Shown piece by piece: positions 1-10,765 of a stretch of 64,000 nucleotides of DNA. Position 1 is the stretch's first letter; every line of letters starts with the position of its first letter. The notes under the pieces are model-generated. The model saw only the letters and a program-made list of their open reading frames with translations. It was not told the origin of the DNA and made no database searches. This DNA is from Cranoglanis bouderius (lineage: Eukaryota; Chordata; Actinopteri; Siluriformes; Cranoglanididae). The position numbers and the translations under genes were made by a program. The DNA lies in the NCBI GenBank assembly GCA_023630585.1, contig CM042540.1, forward strand, positions 24,036,074 to 24,100,073, given 5' to 3'.

Positions 1-432
1 GGTAATCTCTCTTTGATTGTCCAACAGCCCTTCTATGTCGTGTAAAACCACAAGGGGCAGAAGGTAGAGACCAGAATTCAGATGACCAAGATGGCATCAG
101 AGTAAAAACAGTACAGTTAATTTACTGATACACTTTTTTGGTAATCATTTTTATTTACTCAGTGTTCTTATTCATTCCTTGATTGTACTTTTGGGAATGA
201 TGTTTTTTTCAATTATGACTATCTTTGCCAAAGAAAGGCAGTATACTAATTCATATGTAAATTGTGGAAATTGGGTCCCTTACTTCAAAGTGTTCTTCCT
301 CAGGTGTTGTTACTGCATATGCCCCCCATAGTTAAGTGTAGTAGATAAGAAGTAGTGCTCATACTAAAGATCCTTTCAACATACTCAACTGATTATATAG
401 TATACAGTTGTGGAAGAGTAATGATTTATAAT

Positions 433-435
<3 letters not shown>
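1..435. other. mcc intron sequence, no feature seen
   Basis: AT-rich single-copy-looking DNA downstream of the last visible mcc exon in gene orientation. I searched the minus strand for the next MCC exon and did not find it. No mobile element is recognisable. Confidence 0.5.

Positions 436-473
<38 letters not shown>
436..473. repeat. (TG)19 microsatellite
   Basis: Pure TG dinucleotides on the plus strand, so (CA)n in the mcc transcript. It starts only about 14 bases after the 5' splice site of the exon at 488-630 and ends in a short CG-rich stretch next to that site. Confidence 0.97.
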
Positions 474-477
<4 letters not shown>

Positions 478-487
478 TGCCCTGAAC

Positions 488-630
488 CTGTTAAGTCGCT
501 CTGTCTCGACCTCAAACTCCTGGATTGTGTTATCTGAGAAGCCATGAGAGTAAAGTGTCTGGTAGATCTCCTGGATGTTAGAGCAGTCCTGCAGATAGTG
601 TGCCAGATGCTCCGTTACATTACTGCACAC
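488..630 (-). CDS. mcc: mcc coding exon (fourth visible)
   Basis: The 143-bp exon encodes 47 residues plus two bases. It contains the segments TEHLAHYLQDCSNIQ and EFEVETERLN, which match the vertebrate MCC stretch read as VAEHLAHSLQDCSNIQEIF followed by EFEVETERLNSR. The 3' splice site is TGTGTAG|GTG at 631/630 and the 5' splice site is AACAG|GTTCAG at 488/487. The last two bases (AG) complete a Ser or Arg codon with the next exon. The polypyrimidine tract is replaced by a (TG)n array and a (CA)n array follows the donor, so both splice sites sit against dinucleotide repeats. Compared with the mammalian protein, a few residues between the two conserved blocks differ or are missing. The exon is open with no stop. 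Confidence 0.92.

Positions 631-632
<2 letters not shown>

Positions 633-665
<33 letters not shown>
633..665. repeat. (AC)16 microsatellite
   Basis: Pure AC dinucleotides on the plus strand, hence (UG)n in the mcc transcript, ending directly at the 3' splice site of the exon at 488-630. It is complementary in the transcript to the (CA)n array on the other side of the exon. Confidence 0.97.
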
Positions 666-667
<2 letters not shown>

Positions 668-1164
668 TAGACTCTGGACTCTATTTTCATTATGATTTCA
701 TAAGCATTAAATATAAGAGCTCTATGTCACACATGCTCTTTATTTTTGTGAACTGGGGCATTACTAGTATGTGCCTTCATGTGTGCTTTTGTGGGAGTCA
801 TTTGTATATGCACAGTATGTGTCTTTAGTATTTAATTAGTCTTGCTATAAATTAGCTATATTCTGAGTTAGGGTATGCCACCTGTTGGTTTTACATTTAG
901 TAGCTATTTAGTATTTGTTATGGATAAATAATTCAGTCTGTTGCATTCAGTTACTACTAATTGGGTGAAGTAGCTTACTTACATTGTACTGAAGAACTCA
1001 CAAAACTGGTTGTAAAAAATGGGACAGGGATTTAAAAGCTTTGCTTAAACACAATAAACTACTAAAAGGGAGTTTCTGGACCTAACTGGATTTTAAAAAA
1101 AAACACTTGGCTGGCAGATTTTGAATGTCACATCTCTTGTTTTTTCTCTTACACGGCTCATTTC
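666..1164. other. mcc intron, no feature seen
   Basis: AT-rich intronic DNA without a recognisable element or coding signal. Confidence 0.5.
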
Positions 1165-1760
1165 CCCACAGAGCTCTCCCCAAAGTAGTTTTGAATGGCT
1201 GTGCACTCTACCCCACTCTCAAACATGAGTACAAAGGACCCATGGTGTGAATCAATCAAATGACTCTGATCATTCTGGAGGCAAGTTAAATGCATTGCAT
1301 ATTTGAATATGTGGTCCTGTAGACTGGAACATAACCTCTGTCGCACTTTTGACTGGCAGCCAACCCCTTTCTCTTTAGAAAGATATCCTACTCCTCTCTC
1401 TCTTTAGACTGGCACCCAAACCCTCTCTCTTCACAATGACATCCAACTCCTCTCTCCTTCAGACTGGCCCCTCAATCTCTCTCTCTCTTTAGAATAGCAT
1501 TCAACCACTCTTTCCCTTAGACTGGTACCCCCGACCCCTCTCTCCCTTTAGACAGTTTCCCCACAGAGACTCTTACCAAAGGAAAGTGTGTTAAGAAAGG
1601 CCATGGTCTCTCTACCCCTCTCTCAAACACAACAGTATAAATGAACCATGGTGTGAATCAAATGACTCCTTTCCTTTAGACTAGCACTCAGCCCCTGGAT
1701 CTTTAGACTGACACCCAACCCCTCTCTCCCTTTAGACTGGCACCCAAACCCTCTGCCTTT
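1165..1760. repeat. Degenerate CT-rich minisatellite with local duplication
   Basis: Units of about 35-50 bases built around CTCTCTCCCTTTAGACTGG and CACCCAACCCC recur from about 1350 to 1755. A block containing ACCATGGTGTGAATCAAATG at about 1640-1665 repeats a similar block at about 1237-1265, pointing to an older duplication with a spacing near 395 bases. It lies in the 1.1-kb intron between the last two visible mcc exons. Confidence 0.75.
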
Positions 1761-1768
1761 CACCTTAC

Positions 1769-1858
1769 CTCAATACTGCCAATCTCTGAGCCCAGCACAG
1801 CTCTCTCCATTGACGATGACTCTGACCGGGTTTTGGAAAGCTTTACTCTCTCTGCCAC
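1769..1858 (-). CDS. mcc: mcc coding exon (third visible)
   Basis: The 90-bp, phase-0 exon encodes 30 residues beginning VAERVKLSKTRSESSS and ending VLGSEIGSIE. Vertebrate MCC reads IAERVKLSKTRSESSSSDR and VLGSEISSIG at this place. The 3' splice site is CTTGCAG|GTG after a good pyrimidine stretch (1859-1885) and the 5' splice site is ATTGAG|GTAAGG at 1769/1768, close to consensus. The serine-rich segment lies between two coiled-coil regions of MCC and looks like a linker. The exon is too short to appear as a long open frame; it was found by searching for the missing MCC segment. Confidence 0.93.
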
Positions 1859-1954
1859 CTGCAAGACATAGCCACAAAAAAGGATTTATATAGGAAATGG
1901 ATTAATATAGTAATATGCACAGTCAGTGTGTTTAGCTGTTTACCACAGTATATT

Positions 1955-2240
1955 GGAGTTGAACTGTCCAGTCCAAAAGTATTAGAACGGCAAGGCCAAT
2001 TTTTATTTTTAATTTTTTCACTTTTGGTGTCAGACCACCCAATTTTTAGGTGAACAAAAGTAAAAGAACAGATAGTCTTAAAGTACATTAAAGTAAATAA
2101 CACTTAATATTTGGTTACATATCCCTTGCTTCCAGTAACTGCAGGGTTAGGGTTAGGGTCAAGCCAGCAATCCACTGGCATTACGAAGCTGTTACATTCT
2201 TCTTTTGTGATGCTTTTCTGGGCATGTTCATAGCTTATTA
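1955..2240. mobile_element. Tc1-like terminal fragment (family F8)
   Basis: Starts with an AGTCCAAAAGTATTAGAACG end and includes CACCCAATTTTTAGGTGA. The same segments occur in reverse at about 45640-45880 and in a related element ending at 6394, so this is one arm of a Tc1-type element. No transposase is left here. GGTTAGGGTTAGGGTC at about 2143 is a short telomere-like run inside the fragment. Confidence 0.6.
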
Positions 2241-2342
2241 GGGCCCAAGCACTGAATGTGTGCAGGGCCAAAATGTTTTTCTAAGGTTTATTATTAGGGC
2301 CCAAGCATTGAAACTGTGCAGGGCCCTATTGTTTTACTAAGG

Positions 2343-2379
<37 letters not shown>

Positions 2380-2535
2380 GGGCCCAACGCACTGAAAGTG
2401 CGTAGGGCCCTATTGTTTTCCTAAGGATTATTAGGGCCCAAGCACTGAAAGAGTGCAGGGCCCTATTGTTTTTCTAAGGATTATTATTAGGACCCAAGCA
2501 CTGAAAGTGTACAGGGCCCTATTGTTTTACTAAGG

Positions 2536-2582
<47 letters not shown>

Positions 2583-2620
2583 TATTATTATTAAGGCCCA
2601 GGCACTGAAAGTGCGCATTA
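2238..2620. repeat. GGGCCC-hairpin repeat ends with (ATT)n arrays
   Basis: Five or more copies of a hairpin-forming unit, GGGCCCAAGCACTGAAAGTG followed by GGGCCC, sit in tandem and are separated by ATTGTTTTNCTAAGGATTATT and (ATT)n runs at about 2342-2380 and 2536-2592. The flanking GGGCCC blocks are self-complementary. The inverted counterpart of this end is at about 12285-12320. Confidence 0.8.
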
Positions 2621-3915
2621 TCAACATTATACCAAGACATTGCAGATGCTAAATTTTGAAGAGATTTTTAAATCTCAAATGGTTACGCCATGGCGAGGCA
2701 ATGCATTTATGAAAATTAAAGGGAAACAGGAAGTGTCTCATATCTTCTGCATGCAATGAGTGATTTAGTTCAAACTTGAGCTGTGTGTTTGGTACTGGGG
2801 GCTGCTCACATAGATGTGACTATTGTGTGTCACGGTCATAGCGCCACCAACTGGGAGCAAGAAGTGTGTGAATTAGAACATATTTTGCAATACTCCTCTT
2901 ATCTTTACCCGAATCGCCTCAAACTTGGTCAGAATAATATCAAGACAAGGCTGATGTAAAATTGTTAGAGGATTTTTGATATTTTAAAAATTGTTGCCAT
3001 GGTAACACATCAAACAGTAATGCTCGTTTCTGGTGTTTTAGAGGCTCTTAGCATGCTTACAATTTCATGAACATCAGCACACATGTCAGAGTTGTCGGCC
3101 ATTAGGAGTAGGCAAAAGCTAAGACATGGGCATGGAGGAGGGGCTCTGTAGCGCCCCCATTTGACTTAAGTGGTGGGCTCAGTTTTACCTACAGTCACCA
3201 AATTCTGTACATGTATTGTTCTCATCAAACCAAACACTTTCAAAATGACAGTCATTAGCTACGCTCAACAGGAAGTCAGCCATTTTGGATTTAATGTGGA
3301 TTTTTTGAACATTACAGGCTCTGCATTTTTAAATACTCCTTCTAGGGGATTCATGTGATTGTCACCAAACCTGGTCAACATTATCGCAAGACAATGAGGA
3401 TGCAAAATTGCGAAGGGATTTTTGATATCTCGAACGTTTTCGCCATGGTGAGGCAATAAATTTATGGCGAAAAAGGGAAACAGGAAGTGTCACATATCTT
3501 CTGCATGCAATGAGTGATTTACATCAAACTTGAGCTGTATGTTTTGTACTGGGGGCTGATCACATGGATGTGACTATTGTGAGTCACGGTCATAGTGCCA
3601 CCAACTGGCAGCAGGAAGTGTGTCACTTAAAACAGTCATTTAAATAGTCTCCTTATATTTACCAGAATCGCTTCAATCTTGGTCAGAATAATGTGGATAC
3701 ACGGCTGATGTCAACTTGCAAAAGAATTCTTGATATCTTAAATATTGTTGCCATGGTAGCGCATCAAACATTAATGCTCATTTCTGGTGATTTTGAGGCT
3801 CTTAGCATGCTTAAAATTTCATGAACGTCGGCACACACGTCAGAGTTGTTGGCTGTTAGGAGGAGGCAAAAGATAAGACATGGGTGTGGAGACGCCCCCT
3901 TTTGACTAAAGGTCA
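2621..3915. repeat. Body of GGGCCC-hairpin repeat, duplicated with ~760-bp period
   Basis: Two long copies follow each other. Shared stretches such as GGGAAACAGGAAGTGTC, TGAGTGATTTA, GTCACGGTCATAG and GCTCTTAGCATGCTTA recur at about 2722-3160 and again at about 3474-3900. I see no open reading frame of note and no transposase, so it is a non-autonomous element of unknown class. Confidence 0.75.
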
Positions 3916-4347
3916 GTTTTACCTACAGTCACCAAACTCGGTAGATGTTGCCATTATGTGGCATTATTCCTGTCCTAATATATTTTCAAAATTATTAAAA
4001 TTAAACTTATGCATTTACACAATCAGCAATGTACCTGAGCTTTGGCAGCCGCTTTATGCGGTTAGTGTAGGTTTAAATTCCTCATATTTCTGGAAAATAA
4101 TTTCTTGCTCTTTTTTTCCTCATCTTGAGCACTATTGGCTGTTTGCTGCAAATGTCTGGCTTCTGTGTACTTGCGCACGCTGAGTAAACCTTGATTCTGG
4201 GTTAAAACCTGGGTTGACTGAGAAAGTTGATAACCAGCATCATGAAACCTGTTAACCTTAATTAACCCGAGTTAACCCTTAACTCGGGTTGGATTTGTAT
4301 GGTTTTGTCAACTCAAAACTTACTCTGCAACTCTGAAACAGGCCTCA

Positions 4348-4683
4348 TGTCATGTTCACGAGTAGAGACAGATGCAAATGCAGTTCAGTGTTTTATTTGA
4401 GAGGCAGGCAGACAAATCCAAATCGTGAATCAAAATCAGTAAACAGAACACAGGCCAGGTGATCAGCAAAAGCTGGGATAATCCAAATGAAACTAGATCA
4501 ATAACTTGGAGAATAACAACATGAAACAAAATACGTGGCAAAACATTTAGCACTGAACACAGAGACACAAGGTAGACAACCAATGACAGGACACAGGAGA
4601 CAAGACATGAATCAAAACAAAAACATGCTGCTCGCTGAAGGCTTCTGCACACAGTTCTTGGTGCGAGGGGGAGATTCCTGACA
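4348..4683 (-). mobile_element. Probable solo LTR (family C)
   Basis: A 336-bp unit with TGTCA at one end and TGACA at the other, so TG...CA in either orientation. Read on the minus strand, an AATAAA signal lies at about 4393-4398, roughly 45 bases before the end, as in an LTR R-U5 region. No clear target-site duplication was found, which lowers confidence. It lies in mcc sense orientation. Confidence 0.5.
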
Positions 4684-4730
4684 CACCAACATTTTAGCCA
4701 TTCACACTGCTTCTGTCCTCTCGTCTGCTC

Positions 4731-5716
4731 TAGGGCTGTCAAATTAACATTCGAACACTGAATTTAAGATAAAAATGCACATTCGAATGCAAAAACTGTG
4801 CATTCGAATTTAAGATGTGTAGCAAGCACCAGTACCGATTTTAATTAAATTGTACTGTTGAAAAAACAACACACAAGATATTAACAATGCACCAACAATA
4901 TTTTTTTGAAGCAGAAAAATCTAGAAAGATTGGATTATTTGAAAAACTAGAACTAGTCATAGTCAGTAATGTCAGGGATTGACCCGCTTAAGCTGTGTGA
5001 GCTGAAGCTGAACAGTAAATGAACACTGGTAAACCTAGTCGATTTACTCGCTTTACTAGTGGGTTAATTAACTCACCCAAACACATCCTATACATATTAA
5101 GAGAGATTAGAGATTAATCAGACATGTACACAAAATAAACGTAATATAACAACTTGCCTCTGCACACAATGCCGCGAATGCACAAGTGAACTTGAACTTA
5201 AGTGTGGTGCTAGGTAGAATGGTAAGTCACATTGTGAATACGCTCTTTCCATAACAAAGCACTAAAACACGGACAATGAACAACTAAAGCATAAAGAATT
5301 CACAATATTGTATTACAATAGCGTACTCATTGTAATGTTATTATTTCAGGAGATTTTCGTAGGTTTTCGTAACAAAGGCAGTTGCAGTTCAAATGTTTTT
5401 GTTGATCCATGTTTAAGTTAATATATAAATGTGTGGATATTTGGTTTAATTTTTGCATTTTCTCATCAGCTAAAGTGCTATTGACTAATATTCACTGCCA
5501 TTTTAGTCAGAGAAAGTTTGACTAAAATGAATAAATATGACGACAAAATATTGACTAAATTTAAAGGATATTTTTGTCAGAAGACCAAAACTATGCCATT
5601 ATATTGTAGTTACATCGGTGGCATAAAATGGTCTAAGAATGACAGTAATATAGTTCATCACAATTATTTCTGGGACGATATATCGTCCAATAAAATTTGT
5701 TATCGTGACAGGCCTA
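4731..5716. mobile_element. hAT-like non-autonomous element
   Basis: The ends TAGGGCTGTCA and TGACAGGCCTA form an inverted pair with one mismatch in eleven. Internal ACATTCGAA motifs near the left and ACGATATATCGTCC near the right are short palindromes. Nothing in it codes for a transposase, and I could not find a clean 8-base target duplication. Confidence 0.45.
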
Positions 5717-5739
5717 CTGTAGACTTCTGAATTCTGGTT

Positions 5740-6394
5740 TGGACTCTATATTTCTATTCTCAAAGTCTTCTTCGAACAGTGATACCTTCACGCCAGCCTG
5801 TGTAGGTTGTTGGTGATGTCACTGACTGTTATTTTTGGGTATTTCTCCAAAGCTCTCACAATGTTTCTGTCATCAGCTGCTGTTGTTTTCCTTGGCCGAC
5901 CTATTTGATGTCTGGTTGTTAGTAAGCCAGTGGTTTCTTTCTTTTTCAGGATATTCCAAATTGCTGTATTGACTATGCCCAATGCTTTTCCTCTCTTTTC
6001 TTAGTTTCAAAATGGCTTGCTTTTCTCACATAGACAGCTCCCTGGTCTTCATGGTAGTTTATCCATTTTAACAACAAATGCAGTCTTCACAGTCAAAACC
6101 TGGGGCTCAAACCAAGAGTAGACATTCAGATTAATTGTTCTATTAATTGCTATTAATGGTTTAAACAATCAATCTAATAAGGCACACCTGGGCAACAAGA
6201 AACATCTGTCAGTCACATGCTTCAATATTTTGTTCATTTGGAAAATGGGTGGGTTCAAACAAAAGGTCCTGTGTAAGTTGTTTAACACATCTAAATGTAA
6301 ACATCAGGAAATCAAAGCTGAAATTAATCTTAAACCGAAATGTGCATAGCAAAAACAAAAGAATTGTCCCAATACTTTCGATGGGGACTATACA
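5740..6394 (-). pseudogene. Tc1-like element remnant with transposase N-terminus (F8)
   Basis: At 5788-5982 the minus strand encodes a fragment of a Tc1-type DNA-binding region: IWNILKKKETTGLL, then the GRP-type hinge QIGRPRKTTAADDR, then PKITVSDITNNL. The GRPRK motif is the AT-hook-like link between the two helix-turn-helix subdomains in Tc1 transposases. No DDE catalytic domain is present. The segment ends at 6394 in a terminal sequence shared with the F8 ends at 1955 and 45890. Confidence 0.75.
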
Positions 6395-6489
6395 TTAAAT
6401 TAAATTTATTAATAAATAGGACCTCGAAGTGCAGACTTACAGCTTTAATTCGAGGGTATTATAATCATAAATTAAATTAAAATCCTCTG

Positions 6490-6790
6490 CAAACACTAAT
6501 TGCCTGAAGTCTGGAATGCATAGACATCACCAGATGCTGGGTTTCTTCCCTGGTGATGCTCTGCCAGGCCTTTACTGCAGCTGCCTTCTATTTTGCCTAT
6601 AGCAAGAGGAATGCATGCTCAACTGGATTCAGGTCAGGTAGAAGATACATCCTTTGACTATGCTGGGATGTATCATCAGAGAGGTTCCTGGGGTCCTTGG
6701 GGGTTTCAGGTCTTTCAACATCAGGAAATGAGCTAATCCCAAGCAGAGTGGCATGAAATGTGTGAAATGTGTGGGGCAGAGCCATCTCAC
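6490..6790 (-). pseudogene. Tc1/mariner transposase fragment
   Basis: The minus strand contains DLNPVEHAF, the third catalytic block of Tc1-type DDE transposases (normally SPDLNPIEHLW), followed by degenerate sequence typical of the C-terminal part. The remainder of the element is absent. Confidence 0.6.
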
Positions 6791-7700
6791 CAGAGGCATT
6801 GGGGCAGGCAATACAGTTGCTATAACGTGCCTCCCAATCCTCAGTCTCTCTTCCTCCCCCTACTTTAAACTAGAAATGTCTGCTGTGAGAGCATATTTCC
6901 AGCAAATCACACATGAATTAGACAACAGGCTGTATGTAAATATCTTGGTGAATGATCATGAATTTAATTTCTTGGTTGATACTAATGATTTTGGATTCCT
7001 TTTAATGAGAACTTCCTTTGTCATTACAGCTGTTACTGCCTCTGCTCCAGTCATTATCACAACATATCACTGTATGTTGCCCTCATGTTATCATTTCCTT
7101 GTTGTGTGGTAGCTCGTTTGATTGCTGTCACTACCCAGAGAAGGGACAACTGGCTGGCTGCTCTCACAATTCCTAACATTCGCCTTCAGTAGGCTTAAAT
7201 CACCAATCCCTCATCCTTAATGATGACTGCAATATTTGATACTCAAGTTGAAAGTGAACAAGGTGATCACTCCTCTGATGTGTCAGTTGCAGTCATTAAA
7301 ACCTCTGATGATGTCAAGCAGGTTCCCCTCCTCACTGCTGCAGATGTACTCTGATAGTGATACTCTGATACAATGTCTGAATTCTGCTGGCATCTGGACT
7401 AGGGGAAGACATGTGGCCCCCTGAGGTATTGTTGCCATATCTGGCCCAACAAATCCACAGTCTATGACACATAGGTGTCCAGAGCATGGTCCATCAGTTT
7501 TCTTGAACATGGTGGAGTTCTATACTTATGCATTTGATGTGGTGCGGCACTCTATGTTGTGCCAAGCTTACAACAAAGCTGCTGGTGAGATCTTACCACC
7601 GACAATCCAGGACATGCAGGACCATTCAAACATTTGCAGGTGGACTATATCACGCATCCTCCCTGTCAGGGAAAACTGTTCAGTACTTTTTCCCATGATA
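6791..7700 (+). pseudogene. Degenerate LTR-retroelement pol fragments (protease, integrase)
   Basis: Near 6940-7000 the plus strand reads VNDHEFNFLVDTNDF, resembling a retropepsin active-site region in which the DTG triad has become DTN. Near 7550-7690 a different frame reads GPFKHLQVDYI, the start of a retroviral-type integrase core including the first catalytic Asp. The reverse transcriptase that should lie between them is missing and frames are broken, so this is a dead internal-deletion remnant of a gypsy or endogenous-retrovirus-like element. It is cut off on the right by the Tc1 element starting at 7701. Confidence 0.55.
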
Positions 7701-7879
7701 TAGTGGGTATAGAAAAGAATCACCCCTCTTTAAAATAATCACATTTTGTTGCTTTTCAGCCTGAAGTGAAGAAGGACACAGTTTTTGTTTTATCCAGCTG
7801 TATTTACTCAGTGCAACTTATAACATCTAAGTGAAAGATACAACACCAACATGTCAGAAAAAAATGAAAAAATGAAAAA

Positions 7880-9719
7880 AAACAGAATCACTGAGTTGGA
7901 AAAAGGATCTTTAATTTGCCTTAATTTTTTAATTACAGCCCTTAGTCTGTTGGGATATGTCTCTACTAACTTTGCACATATAGACTTTGCAATATTCCAC
8001 AGATTTTCAATTGGGTTTAAAGTCTGACTAGGCCATGCAAAATTTTCCTCAAGAATTTGATGGTATTTTCCTTCTATCCTGACAAGTGCTCCAGTCCCTG
8101 CTGCAGAGGAACATCCCCATAACAGCATATTACTGTGGGAATTCATTTGCATAAAATATCAATAAAAAACATAGAAGACAAGGTAAAAACACAGTGTAGT
8201 TTATTAAGGAGGAGAATAATATAAAAACAGGCCCTTCGCCATTCATCAGTGTGCATGGCTGAGGAGCTCCCGGGACATGTCGAGGTCAGTCCGTGATAAA
8301 GCCATAACAACTGCAGCTGATAACGCATGTCCATGAGAGGCTAGGAAAATGGGGGGAATATTACGTGTTATATTATATTATATTTATTGTAAATAAATAA
8401 ATAAATAAATATATATATATACACATGTAAAAAGCACTATGAAAGCATAATCCTATAGCAGTGAGCATAATCCTAGAATCCTAGCAAATATGTGTAATCT
8501 CAAGACTTAGATTATAATAGAGCTTTAAATAGTGTGTAAAACACAAAAATATGTTCACAGAAATCATTCACAGAAACTGTAATGCATAAAAACAACACTT
8601 ACCCATGTAAAGAGATAAAATTGAAGCGAAGAATAGCAGTTTAATATGATAACCAGAGAGACCACAGAGAAAGGTTTGCTTGTCTAGATTGCTGGAAGAC
8701 ATTTTGGTAAATTGGGCCACAGAGGTCTTTTATAAGGGGGCGGGGCAAGAAGGAAAGAAGGAGGAGAGTGGTTTTTTTTTTTTCTTCTCGCCTTGAAAAA
8801 TAATGGTGGCTGAAAAACCTGGTTTTCTTATGCTAATGGTAGCTGAATTTTCTGTTTTCTGATGCTAATGGTAGCTGAATTTTCTGTTTTCTGATGCTAA
8901 TGGTAGCTGGATTTGGTGAAATTCGAACATAATGGGAAATATTTTCTGATATGAAGGAAGGGAACTGAACTCAGGGTAAATCAGATCTTTTCCTCGGACG
9001 TCTCATTTGAATTGATCTCATGTTGGCTGCTGCTGATACTTTTGGGCAATAAATCTGACTTTTTCTTCTCTCATCCACTGGGTTGTGAGTATTATTCTTC
9101 CTCAGAGTTTATTGAAATTATAGTGTTTTGTGCATAGGCTTATATCTTATATCTTATATCCAGTGGCAGAAAATGCCACATTATCACCTCCATGCTTTAC
9201 TGTAGGAATGGTGTTCTTTGGATGGTGAGCTGCATTGGATTTCCACCAGACATATCGTTTGGTGTTGAGGCCAAATAATTAAATTTTAGTCTCATCTGAC
9301 CATAACACCTTTTTCCATGTGGCCTCAGAATCTTTAAGGTGCATTCATGTGGCCTTTCTTGAGGAGTGGCTTTTTTCTTGCAACCCTCCCGTACAAGCCA
9401 CATTTATGGAGAATTTGTGATACTGTTGCACACAATGACCACTCTTTGTCATAAATTCCTGCAACTGCTTCAGACTTGCTGTAGGCCTCTTGGTAGCCTC
9501 TCTGCCCAGTTTCCTCCTGGCTCTTTCATCCAGTTTGGAGCGACGTCCTGATCCAGGGAGGGTCTGTGTTGTACCAAATACCTTCCACTTCTTAATAATA
9601 GACTTCACTGTGCTTCTAGGTATTGATTAAGCCTTTGAATTTTTTTTGTATCCATCTCCTGACTTGTGGCTGTCCACAACTTTATCCTGGAGATCTTTTA
9701 ACAGTGCCTTGCCACCCAT
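7880..9719 (-). pseudogene. F1 Tc1 transposase, split by LTR insertion
   Basis: The start codon is in the ATGGGTGGCAAGG context at 9719. Recognisable pieces are SIIKKWKVFGTTQTLPGSGR (paired-like DNA-binding domain with the GSGR hinge), RKLGREATKRPTA, and after the LTR GCSSAAGTGALVRIEGK and LNPIENLW. The stretch carrying the second catalytic Asp (HDSDPKHT in the sister copy) is deleted. Several frameshifts are present, so it is inactive. Confidence 0.85.
8134..9180 (+). mobile_element. Solo LTR (family D) inside F1 Tc1
   Basis: The 1,047-bp insert starts TGTGGGAATTC and ends AAAATGCCACA, giving TGTGG...CCACA termini. Flanks are TTAC and TTAT, consistent with a 4-base target duplication carrying one later change. 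A TTTTATAAGG TATA-like box near 8728 precedes an AATAAA signal at 9048, the order expected for U3-R-U5 on the plus strand. A 37-base unit with GATGCTAATGGTAGCTG is repeated three times at about 8830-8910. The sister F1 copy has uninterrupted sequence at this point. Confidence 0.8.
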
Positions 9720-10065
9720 AGTTGATTGTTTGCTTCAGTTGCACTACAAAATGCTCCAGGAAATCTCTTTTCATGCTGATCACAGTTGAAAGTCAAATGG
9801 CTTTGTGTGCTATTGAGAAGGTGATTAGCTACACCTTATTGAGTTTACAAGTCATTTTTAGGAGGGGGGTGATCCTTTTTCCAACTCAGTGATTCTGTTT
9901 TTTTATTTTTCTCTGACATGTTAGCGTTATATCTTTCACTTAGATGTTATAAGTTGCACTGAGTAAATACAGCTGGATAAAACAAAAACTGTGTCCGTCT
10001 TCATTTCAGGCTGAAAGGAACAAAATGTGATTATTTTAAAGGGGGTGATTCTTTTCTATACCCAC

Positions 10066-10180
<115 letters not shown>

Positions 10181-10309
10181 TTTAAATGACAGTTTAGAAT
10201 TGGTCCTCACCAAGTTCTATAAGCAAACAAATAACCAAATATCCTTGGGTTAGAACAAAAAAACACCACAGATTTCAATAAGTAATATTTTTTTCCAAAA
10301 AGTAAACCA

Positions 10310-10490
10310 GTGGGGCACGATTTATTTACTCCGTGGGGTTTATTGGTTAGCATGCTTGCCTCGTACCACCATGTTTGGGGGTTCGAATCCCACCTCCGCC
10401 ATGTGTGTGCAGTGTTTGCATGTTCTCCATGTGCTTCGGAGTTTCCTCCGGGTACTCCGGTTTCCCTCCCCAGTCCAAAAACATGCTTTC
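10310..10490 (+). mobile_element. tRNA-derived SINE
   Basis: Pol III A-box-like TTGGTTAGCATG at about 10343 and B-box GGTTCGAATCC at 10380 are correctly ordered and spaced for a tRNA-related promoter. The following body with TTTGCATGTTCTCC and GTTTCCTCCGGGTACTCCGG is the conserved part seen in many fish tRNA-SINEs. The tRNA-like head cannot fold as an intact tRNA, so I do not call a tRNA gene. Confidence 0.8.
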
Positions 10491-10689
10491 TAATTGCTAA
10501 GAACAGTTTGAACTCAAGTCTCCATAATTGAACAGTTAATAACTTCAGTTCAATACAATAGACTTTAAGTTAAAACTATAATGCATTCAGAAATTACTCT
10601 GATGCTCATAAGCTCTTAAGTTCCTGTTTACACAATTGTACTTTTTGACTATGTAATATACAGTTATACAATAAAAACTATTAATAATC

Positions 10690-10765
10690 TGGTGTCACCC
10701 AGATGAGGATGGGTTCCCTTTTGAGTCTGGTTCCTCTCAAGGTTTCTTGAGAGGGCAGAGTTATT
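10690..10765 (+). repeat. Interspersed repeat fragment (GGTTCCTCTCAAGGTTTCTT type)
   Basis: Contains CACCCAGATGAGGATGGG and GGTTCCTCTCAAGGTTTCTT, a segment repeated very widely in fish genomes. The usual downstream part is missing and replaced by AGAGGGCAGAG. Confidence 0.55.

Noticed and set aside
355..828. Open frames of VCVCVC or THTHTH residues
   Set aside because: They are translations of CA/TG arrays; the real coding signal is the mcc exon on the minus strand.
2143..2158. Telomere-like GGTTAGGGTTAGGG
   Set aside because: Only two and a half units inside a Tc1-like fragment; too short for an interstitial telomere.
10343..10395. Possible tRNA gene
   Set aside because: A and B boxes are present but the acceptor and anticodon arms do not pair; it belongs to a SINE.
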